A stretch of 64,000 bases of DNA from Vibrio pomeroyi (GTDB lineage: Bacteria; Pseudomonadota; Gammaproteobacteria; Enterobacterales; Vibrionaceae). The stretch's first letter is position 1. Each line of letters begins with the position of its first letter. The stretch covers positions 1,798,001 to 1,862,000 of the forward strand of contig CP090854.1 in NCBI GenBank assembly GCA_041879425.1, read 5' to 3'. Of the stretch, positions 54,673 to 61,002 are shown one piece after another. The translations under genes and the position numbers were made by a program. Under the pieces are notes generated by a model. It worked only from the letters and a program-made list of their open reading frames with translations, had not been told where the DNA came from and did not search any database.

Positions 54673-55526
54673 GGCGTGTTGATCTTTGTTGTACATTTCG
54701 CGTTCAACAATACATCGGTAGCCACATTAACATAAATGCCAGCGATAACATGCTGGCATATTTCCTTTCTAGTTTGTCATATCTGATTGAAATAGCCCGA
54801 TAATGCTTAATTCTCCCAAAGGCATTTTCGACCAAGTGACGATACTTGTATAGACACTAATCCATACTATCTTTGTCTATATCTTGTCCGTAATTGCGTT
54901 TAGCAATTACCGTTTCTCCGCCACGCTCCTTAACAAAAGTACGCAAAGGTTCGCTGTTATATCCTTTATCACAAACGATGGTATTAACTTCATCGACTTG
55001 TTCAACTAAGCTTTCGGCATGCACTATATCGTGGCGTTGTCCTTCTGATAAATCAAAGCAAATTGGCAGGCCACCACTATCCACGGCTAAGTGAATTTGG
55101 GTTGAGTTGCCCCCGCGATTTTTTCCTATTTGCTCTGAGCTTTCAGTAGCTGCACCTGCACTATGTTGATGTGCTCGAACTATAGAGCCATCAAGAAAGA
55201 CCCATTCAAAATCAGCCATGCTAGATAAACTTTTGAAAAGCTTATCTAAAAACCCTTTCTTTGACCAAAGATTAAATCGTCTGTAAACGGTACTCCACTC
55301 TCCGAACTCAGAGGGTAGATCTCGCCAAGGAATACCCGTTCTCATTCGATGTTCCGTTTTATCGTAAATACGACCTGTACTTTTCATAACTTGGAGTAGC
55401 AGTTCCCAGCGAATATCAATTAACATTGTTCTTGGCATGGTATTGGTTATGGTTTTACTTTTGGCGAAGCAAATTATAACTCTTTACCGTGCTGTACAAA
55501 AAACACTCACGAAAGATCAACATACC
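54673..55526. mobile_element. IS5-family insertion sequence, decayed
   Basis: This 854-bp element has imperfect terminal inverted repeats (left GGCGTGTTGATCTTTG; right complement GGTATGTTGATCTTTC, two internal mismatches plus the last base). It is flanked by TTAA on the left and CTAG on the right, consistent with a YTAR target that has drifted. It contains a single broken transposase gene on the minus strand. The same termini bound the 262-bp element at 23575. Confidence 0.88.
54718..55438 (-). pseudogene. IS5-family transposase, broken by a stop codon and a small deletion
   Basis: The frame runs from ATG at 55438 to an amber codon at 54857-54859 (193 codons). It continues in the same frame after the stop with CLYKYRHLVENAFGRIKHYR and on to the C-terminus near 54718. 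The amber codon sits where relatives have Trp in a DWCLYKYRHLVEN motif. It removes the last catalytic Glu of the DDE triad. In addition, EHR runs directly into MRTGIPWRDLP, while relatives as I recall them have about nine more residues (TFEGILYR-like) in between. Two lesions make it non-functional. The first Asp is visible in FLDGSIVRAHQHS and the second in VCDKGYNS. Confidence 0.85.
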
Positions 55527-55668
55527 CTAGTAATTTTGAAATTAACGTTAAGGAGAGCTAAACATTAATGCTTAGCGCATTTTGTTGCTGAACAGGGTAG
55601 CTATCAGAGTGTGCTGTGAGGAGAAGTGCTAAGGGAGGGGTGTAAATAGAATCAAGGAAACAAAAGAA

Positions 55669-55694
55669 ACGGTGTAAGCCTGCGCCTACACCGT
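55669..55694 (-). terminator. Terminator after fdhD
   Basis: The stem ACGGTGTA/TACACCGT with an inner GC pair is followed on the minus strand by TTTCTTTTGTTTCC. It lies about 50 bases past the fdhD stop. Confidence 0.8.
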
Positions 55695-55744
55695 ATATAA
55701 GTTCATCAGAAAATCAGTTTTAGATAACATTTGCCTTAGAGAGC

Positions 55745-56575
55745 TTACGCTGATCGTTCACCTTTTACATCGAAATCTATCTTGTCTGCACCAGTAAACA
55801 CTTGGAAGCGTAAGCCTTTAGCACGAGCGATCGTAGTGATGCCAAACTTCTGCGCTAAGTCTAAGCCCATTTGCGTCACGCCAGAACGTGATAGCAGAAC
55901 GGGGATACCCATCTGCGCTACCTTAATCACCATCTCAGAGGTTAAACGGCCTGTGGTGTAGAAGATCTTATCTCCGCCATCTTCTTTGTTAAGCCACATC
56001 TCACCCGCTAGGGTATCAACCGCATTGTGACGGCCTACATCTTCCACAAACGACAACACTTGATCGTCTTTGCAAACAGCACAACCATGGACTGCGCCCG
56101 CTTTTTTGTAGGTGTCGTTGTAATGAGTCAGTGCTTCTAGAGCCGTGTAGATTTCAGATTGCTTAATCTTGGTTTGAGGCACTTGGTAATCTTCCAACTG
56201 CTTCATCACATTGCCATACATGGTGCCTTGGCCACAACCAGACGTTACCGTCTTCTTCTTCAGAGCTTGTTCAAGCTGGCTGGTGTCTTCTTTGGTGATA
56301 ACCGCAGCAGAGCTGGTTTCCCAATCGATAATGATTGATTCAACGGCTTCTGGATCAGACAAGAAGCTTTGGTTTTTCAAATAACCTAAGACTAACGCTT
56401 CTGGGCGCGAGCCTAGTGTCATCAGCGTTACGATCTCTTTCCAGTTCAACATAACGGTAAGAGGGCGCTCACACGCGATTTGTTTCGTTAGCTTTTCGCC
56501 ATATTCATCAAACACTTCAACTTCGATGGTCTGAAGTGGGTTTTCACTGGTTTTTATTATGTTTGGTTTTACCAC
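55745..56575 (-). CDS. fdhD: Formate dehydrogenase accessory sulfurtransferase FdhD
   Basis: This 276-residue FdhD protein passes sulfur from IscS to the bis-MGD cofactor to make formate dehydrogenase active. Conserved parts include RPEALVLGYL, the loop TSGCGQGTMYGN, AVHGCAVCKDD, VEDVGRHNAVDTLAG and TTGRLTSEMVIKVAQMGIPV. The loop has one Cys, where E. coli FdhD has a CxxC pair. The GTG at 56575 is preferred over the GTG at 56581 because AGGA is then seven bases away. It is divergent from the rest of the formate dehydrogenase locus. Confidence 0.92.
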   Translation of the reverse strand: MVKPNIIKTSENPLQTIEVEVFDEYGEKLTKQIACERPLTVMLNWKEIVTLMTLGSRPEALVLGYLKNQSFLSDPEAVESIIIDWETSSAAVITKEDTSQLEQALKKKTVTSGCGQGTMYGNVMKQLEDYQVPQTKIKQSEIYTALEALTHYNDTYKKAGAVHGCAVCKDDQVLSFVEDVGRHNAVDTLAGEMWLNKEDGGDKIFYTTGRLTSEMVIKVAQMGIPVLLSRSGVTQMGLDLAQKFGITTIARAKGLRFQVFTGADKIDFDVKGERSA

Positions 56576-56879
56576 AGTCACGTCCTACTTAATGAGATAG
56601 CGATTTTAAGAGATAAGAAGTTAGGCAAGAGTCATCATACGACTCTTTAGAATACATGCGTTCTCTGTCACTTAGTCAGTCTTAGCTTTAACTCAAGCAT
56701 TTAGCAATTCTCATTCCAAAATAGCGGCTATTCGAGAAAACATGAAGCATTCGATTAAAATAGAGCAAAATATGAGAGTTCACGGGTAGAGCTATCTGAA
56801 TTTACGCGTATCGACTACCGTTATAAGAGTGACTGACTAACAAAAGCAGCAATGTTTGTTGATGTAGGTTAGCGGTTAT

Positions 56880-56895
56880 TGGCGTGTTTATTGCT
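56880..56895 (+). promoter_or_regulatory. Possible sigma-54 promoter for DUF3305-DUF3306
   Basis: TGGCGT-GTTTA-TTGCT has correct spacing and an excellent -12 half; the -24 half departs at two positions from TGGCAC. The start would be near 56906, 68 bases before the DUF3305 ATG. Confidence 0.55.
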
Positions 56896-56921
56896 TTATA
56901 GGGCTTATATGATTGCGCTCA

Positions 56922-56934
56922 GTACAAAATGTCC
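56922..56934. promoter_or_regulatory. GGACA-N3-TGTCC-like palindrome in the DUF3305 leader
   Basis: GTACA-AAA-TGTCC differs from the perfect palindrome at one arm position. It is related to the sites at 40232 and 40282 by the tup promoter. It lies downstream of the proposed sigma-54 promoter, an unusual place for an activator site, so it may serve another promoter or repress. Confidence 0.45.
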
Positions 56935-56973
56935 TAAGTGCATTCAGACCAAAGAAAATAAATTGGGTGAAGT

Positions 56974-57438
56974 ATGTCTGAGATAAAAGAATTCAAAGAA
57001 CAATATGAGAAAACAGAAGCAGCTTGGCCTATCGGCGTCCAAAGAATAGAGAAAGAGATCAAAACGGGCATCTGGGTAACCACTCAATGGGAATTGACTG
57101 GATTCGAACTGTCACCAGAAGACGATACTCAAGACGTGTGTTTGCTTCAGTTACACAAAGACGAACGTACTGACTACCGATTCAATTTAAGCTCTCAGCA
57201 GCCAAAGCTTTTCTTAGTGATGGATAATGTCGATTCAGGCGTTAAGCCAATCATTCAATTGCTGACAGCCTCACAAACCGTTGCAGGGCAATACATGGAC
57301 GGAGATAACCAAGTACTGTCTTACGACATGCCTCTACCTGTACAAGCCTGGATGGAAGCCTTTATCGGCCGTCATGGCGAGTTATTAGAAGCAAGACGTA
57401 AGAAGCGCAAAGGGGCGGGCAGATCAAATGGCAACTAA
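56974..57438 (+). CDS. DUF3305 family protein, formate dehydrogenase locus
   Basis: This 154-residue soluble protein matches the DUF3305 family, which is found with formate dehydrogenase genes in many proteobacteria. It contains a WPIGVQRIEKE and GIWVTTQWELTG opening and a basic tail (ARRKKRKGAGRSNGN). No enzymatic motif is visible. It overlaps the DUF3306 start by 11 bases. A role in enzyme maturation or assembly is inferred from context. Confidence 0.85.
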   Translation: MSEIKEFKEQYEKTEAAWPIGVQRIEKEIKTGIWVTTQWELTGFELSPEDDTQDVCLLQLHKDERTDYRFNLSSQQPKLFLVMDNVDSGVKPIIQLLTASQTVAGQYMDGDNQVLSYDMPLPVQAWMEAFIGRHGELLEARRKKRKGAGRSNGN

Positions 57439-58096
57439 TTTCTTTAGCCGTTGGTCTCAACGAAAACTCGACGACTCTGCTGATCAAGCGTCACAAGCAG
57501 AACAAACATTAGAGACCGAGCAAACGCTTGAAGAAGTTCAAGTGACTTCCTCAGAGGCTCCAACTTCTGAAGCCTCGTCTGATGCGCTTTCTTCTGCTGA
57601 CGTAGAAACATCTGAGTCATTAGAAAACGCTCCAGATACTGTGATTGAAGCCACGCAAGATGGATCAACCGAAGCAACTGAAGATTTGTCTGTTGCCCAA
57701 CTATTGGTATCAGAAGCATCAGAAAGCGTAAAAAAAGCCGCATTGCGTAAATTATTTCTCTCAGAGGAGTTTAATGTGCGTGATGGCTTAGATGATTATG
57801 ATGACGATTACAGCAATCTTAAGTCACTTTCCGAAGATGTCGCTGAAACATTACGTGATTGGGTCAAAGATAAGACTGAAGAAGAACCCGCTGAGGAATC
57901 ATCTCAAGATATTGAAAATAAAGAAGAAGCCCCAGCTAGTAACGTTGAAAAAACGGAATCAGAGCTTGTTGAAAGTGACGAAATTACGGAGCAAGAAAAA
58001 GAACTGTATAAAAACACAGTAGCCGATAATTGTGATATCGAATCTATAAAAGATGACTTAAAAGAGGTGGGACAAAATATACCACACAAAGAATAG
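57428..58096 (+). CDS. DUF3306 family acidic protein, formate dehydrogenase locus
   Basis: This 222-residue protein is very rich in Glu, Asp and Ser and is probably disordered over much of its length. It has a conserved N-terminal NFFSRWSQRKL motif. A short middle block (KKAALRKLFLSEEFNVRDGL, DDYDDDYSNL) is typical of DUF3306. Family members always sit beside DUF3305 and formate dehydrogenase genes. Function is unknown. A terminator follows directly. Confidence 0.85.
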   Translation: MATNFFSRWSQRKLDDSADQASQAEQTLETEQTLEEVQVTSSEAPTSEASSDALSSADVETSESLENAPDTVIEATQDGSTEATEDLSVAQLLVSEASESVKKAALRKLFLSEEFNVRDGLDDYDDDYSNLKSLSEDVAETLRDWVKDKTEEEPAEESSQDIENKEEAPASNVEKTESELVESDEITEQEKELYKNTVADNCDIESIKDDLKEVGQNIPHKE

Positions 58097-58123
58097 GTAC
58101 ATTTTGACTAAACACTCAATGAG

Positions 58124-58157
58124 CCGCTTGCGACAAAATGTCCCAAGCGGTTTTTTT
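58124..58157 (+). terminator. Terminator after DUF3306 with an embedded palindrome
   Basis: The stem CCGCTTG/CAAGCGG (58124-58130 with 58144-58150) has an inner GACA-AAA-TGTC hairpin and a run of seven T. The apical part, CGACA-AAA-TGTCC (58131-58143), is also a copy of the palindrome seen near the tup promoter, 70-85 bases upstream of the next sigma-54 promoter. Confidence 0.9.
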
Positions 58158-58214
58158 ATTGTCCAAACAGACTTAAATTTACGCTAATTCATTGAAAATA
58201 ATGAAATATTAAAT

Positions 58215-58230
58215 TGGCATGGCATTTGCT
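58215..58230 (+). promoter_or_regulatory. Sigma-54 promoter for the formate dehydrogenase operon
   Basis: TGGCAT-GGCAT-TTGCT is a near-consensus -24/-12 element. The predicted start near 58241 leaves a leader of about 155 bases before the ferredoxin gene at 58398. The proposed activator palindrome lies upstream, within the preceding terminator. Confidence 0.82.
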
Positions 58231-58397
58231 AAATATCGTTCATTATCAACTTTTTTGTAGATAGCCTGAGTAAGTTTGACTGGATAATGAATAGCTAGCG
58301 AGACCGTTGGTTGTTAACTGATTACTCAGCAAGTTCTCTATCGCTAACTACAATGAAGGTTGAACAGATTATCCATATCCAAAGATGGAACTGAGCA

Positions 58398-60065
58398 ATG
58401 CTTAAACAATTATTAGAACAAGCAACTTCAAATAACGCGAAAGCAAGGCTGTATGCATTTGAAAATACAGTTGAGTTAACAAACCTGATTCCACCGACAG
58501 TCAGTTATGAAAGCGGTGGTAATACGCTGATTATTGGTCCAACGGCGATCATCGAAAGTGCTGCGGCGCAATTGCCTCAGTTAACAAGCCTGACACTGCT
58601 TTCAACCGATGGTGTAAAAGCGACGAATACTGAGTCAGAGCTTTACTACGCAAACGCAGTTCAAGTTTCTGGTTTCCTTGGTACGTTCGAAGTTCTTATC
58701 GAAAGCAAAGGCCTAACCAATAACCTAGCGAAAGTGGCGATTAATCATGACTGCTTCGATGTGGTTTTGGATTTATGCCTAAGCAGCTGTATGACAGAAG
58801 AAGTGCCTGTACCGGGTTATTACCCAGTAGGGCGCGGCTATCCTAAATTGGCTGAAGCGTTGGAAGAGATTCCTACGTTAATGGGCACGTTTGATAAGCC
58901 TAAGTTCTTCCGTTTAGACACAGACCTTTGTGCGCACAGTTCTCGTGGCGTGAAAGGTTGTGAGCGTTGTGTTGATGCTTGTCCTGCTGGCGCGCTTTCA
59001 AGCGAAGGCTCAGATAAGACGGGTCACAAGATCGAGATTAACCCTTACCTATGTCAAGGCGTGGGTACTTGTGCAACGAGCTGTCCGACAGAAGCTATCT
59101 CTTACGCATTGCCTAATCCTGACGATACTCAAAAATTCATTGAACGTACGCTAGCTAACTACGAGCAAGCGGGCGGTTTGGATCCTATCGTACTTATCTG
59201 TAGCTCACGTCATGAAACTTACAATGTGATGGCTCTTAAAGCGCTACCAGATAACGTGATTCCTATTGTTGTCGAAGAACTGCCTTCTATTGGGATTGAT
59301 ACTTGGTTTGCAGCTCTAGTCAATGGCGCGACTCAAGTTCTGTTTGCTGCATCTCGCTTTATGCCAGAAACGATCATTCGAGTTCTGAATAACGAAGTAG
59401 GGATTGCACAAGAACTGCTAGACCAAATCGGAATTCCAAAAGAAACCATCGATATCCTGTACTTAGAATCGCTACGTGAAGGTCCTCCAACATTGTGTGT
59501 TGATTCGTTCGACCTAGCACTTGGCGATCTTCAAGGCAATAAGCGTCAACGTCTATTTACTGCACTTGATGCGATGTCTTCAGCTCGTATTCCAGTTGAG
59601 AACATTGTTGAGCTTCCATCGAATGCGCCATATGGCACGGTTTCGTGTGAAAGCAAAGATTGTACTTTGTGCATGAGTTGTGTGGCTGTGTGTCCGACAC
59701 GTGCGCTTCATACCGACGGCGCGTCTCCATCACTTAAGTTTGTAGAGCAAGACTGTATTCAATGTGGTCTGTGTGAAAAAGCATGTCCTGAGAATGTTCT
59801 GACTCTAACGCCTCGTATGAACTGGGTGAAAGAAGAACGTCAGAAAGCGGTTGTGATTCATGAAGAGAAAGCAGCGGAATGTGTACGTTGCCATAAACCA
59901 TTCGCACCTCAATCTATGATTGATATGTTACAGAATAAGTTACGCGGTCACTCTCACTTTTCAGATGAAGCAGCGATTAATCGTATTGCGATGTGTGAAG
60001 ACTGCCGTGTGGTGGATATGTTCGATTCAATGGCTCAAGACCCATTGAAACAATTGAAATACTAG
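58398..60065 (+). CDS. Multi-cluster ferredoxin-type 4Fe-4S protein of the formate dehydrogenase operon
   Basis: This 555-residue cytoplasmic protein has at least four 4Fe-4S motifs in two pairs. The first pair is CERCVDACPAG and CQGVGTCATSCPTEA (about 190-235); the second is CTLCMSCVAVCPTRA and CIQCGLCEKACPENV (about 420-470). Extra cysteine pairs lie near the start (CLSSCMTEE) and end (CVRCHKPF, CEDC). This family accompanies FdhABC-type enzymes, probably for electron transfer or FeS delivery during assembly. No membrane segment is present. It is first in the operon behind a sigma-54 promoter; the next gene starts 9 bases after its stop. Confidence 0.88.
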   Translation: MLKQLLEQATSNNAKARLYAFENTVELTNLIPPTVSYESGGNTLIIGPTAIIESAAAQLPQLTSLTLLSTDGVKATNTESELYYANAVQVSGFLGTFEVLIESKGLTNNLAKVAINHDCFDVVLDLCLSSCMTEEVPVPGYYPVGRGYPKLAEALEEIPTLMGTFDKPKFFRLDTDLCAHSSRGVKGCERCVDACPAGALSSEGSDKTGHKIEINPYLCQGVGTCATSCPTEAISYALPNPDDTQKFIERTLANYEQAGGLDPIVLICSSRHETYNVMALKALPDNVIPIVVEELPSIGIDTWFAALVNGATQVLFAASRFMPETIIRVLNNEVGIAQELLDQIGIPKETIDILYLESLREGPPTLCVDSFDLALGDLQGNKRQRLFTALDAMSSARIPVENIVELPSNAPYGTVSCESKDCTLCMSCVAVCPTRALHTDGASPSLKFVEQDCIQCGLCEKACPENVLTLTPRMNWVKEERQKAVVIHEEKAAECVRCHKPFAPQSMIDMLQNKLRGHSHFSDEAAINRIAMCEDCRVVDMFDSMAQDPLKQLKY

Positions 60066-60074
60066 GAGTTAGCC

Positions 60075-60713
60075 TTGGAAACGAATTTGGATCAGGCACA
60101 AGAACAGACACTAAGAACTGAAATCTATTTGGTTCTATCAGCACTGTTTCGTAGCGCACCTTCTGAAGAGGTGATCGACTTTCTAAAAACGCTAGACATT
60201 GAAGCGTCTGAAAGTGCGATGCAAAAGGCTTGGATTGCGATTCAACAAGCGGCAACAGAATCAAACCGTGAAGCTCTTGAAGACGAATATCAAGACTTGT
60301 TCATCGGTATTGGTCGTGGAGAAGTCGTCCCATTTGGTTCTTGGCATCGCACTGGCGCCATGATGGAAAAACCATTGGCAGAGATTCGTCATGACTTAGA
60401 GCTTTTAGGCATTGAGCGTGACGATCAAGTAAAAGAGCCAGAAGATCACATCGCAGCATTGTGTGAAGTCATGGCCATGCTAACGGCTGAAGAAGAAGCG
60501 CTTCAACAAGCCATTTTCAATAAGCATCTTAGCCCTTGGTTTAACGCTTTCACGCGTCAGCTTGAAGGGGCAGAAAGCGCGAACTTCTACAAGTCGGCCG
60601 CTCAGCTGTGTGAAGCATTCCTAACGTTAGAACAAGTGCGTTTTAGCGTGAATACAAAAAGCAGTAAGCAGAAATTAAAGATTGATGTGAAAAACGTCAC
60701 TGATTACGAGTAA
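60075..60713 (+). CDS. TorD/DmsD-family molecular chaperone
   Basis: This 212-residue all-helical chaperone of the TorD family binds the Tat signal peptide of a molybdo/tungsto-enzyme and assists cofactor insertion. The characteristic segment LEDEYQDLFIGIGRGEVVPF followed by GSWHRTG is present, and later EPEDHIAALCEVM matches the TorD helix with the conserved EPxDH motif. It starts with TTG at 60075, with AGGAG six bases upstream. Its client is most likely the FdhA encoded 290 bases downstream. Confidence 0.9.
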   Translation: METNLDQAQEQTLRTEIYLVLSALFRSAPSEEVIDFLKTLDIEASESAMQKAWIAIQQAATESNREALEDEYQDLFIGIGRGEVVPFGSWHRTGAMMEKPLAEIRHDLELLGIERDDQVKEPEDHIAALCEVMAMLTAEEEALQQAIFNKHLSPWFNAFTRQLEGAESANFYKSAAQLCEAFLTLEQVRFSVNTKSSKQKLKIDVKNVTDYE

Positions 60714-60788
60714 TCGAGCAGTACGCGATTATATCGATAGAGGGGCATTAAGCCTCCAAAAAAAGATCTACCGTAAGGTAAGGAAGCA

Positions 60789-60992
60789 ATGATGAAAGAT
60801 AATAAAGATATAAATACAAGCCGTAGGGACTTACTCAAAGGCTTGACGACTGCAGCCGTTGCTGGTGCCGTTGTCGCTGGTACAACTAAAGTGGCAACCG
60901 CTTCAGAAACTGTTGAAATTTCGAAAGAAGACGTGAAGAAGACTGGGTATCGTGAAACGCAACATATTCGCGATTACTACGACACACTTTAG
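60789..60992 (+). CDS. Small twin-arginine signal protein of the formate dehydrogenase operon
   Basis: This 67-residue protein has a Tat-type signal (TSRRDLLKGLTTAAVAGAVV) and a short polar tail (KTGYRETQHIRDYYDTL). Small proteins of this kind regularly precede fdhA in FdhABC-type loci and are annotated as formate dehydrogenase accessory or subunit-like. After signal removal only about 30 residues would remain, so it may act as an assembly factor or tiny subunit. AGGAAG precedes the ATG; the fdhA ATG is 10 bases past its stop. Confidence 0.85.
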   Translation: MMKDNKDINTSRRDLLKGLTTAAVAGAVVAGTTKVATASETVEISKEDVKKTGYRETQHIRDYYDTL

Positions 60993-61002
60993 GAGATAAC
61001 GG

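Noticed and set aside
56702..56717. A sigma-54 promoter for fdhD (minus strand TGGAAT-GAGAA-TTGCT)
   Set aside because: The -24 element lacks the GGC core; without further support it is likely chance. The adjoining TTCTCATTCC also fails the SypG-type core.
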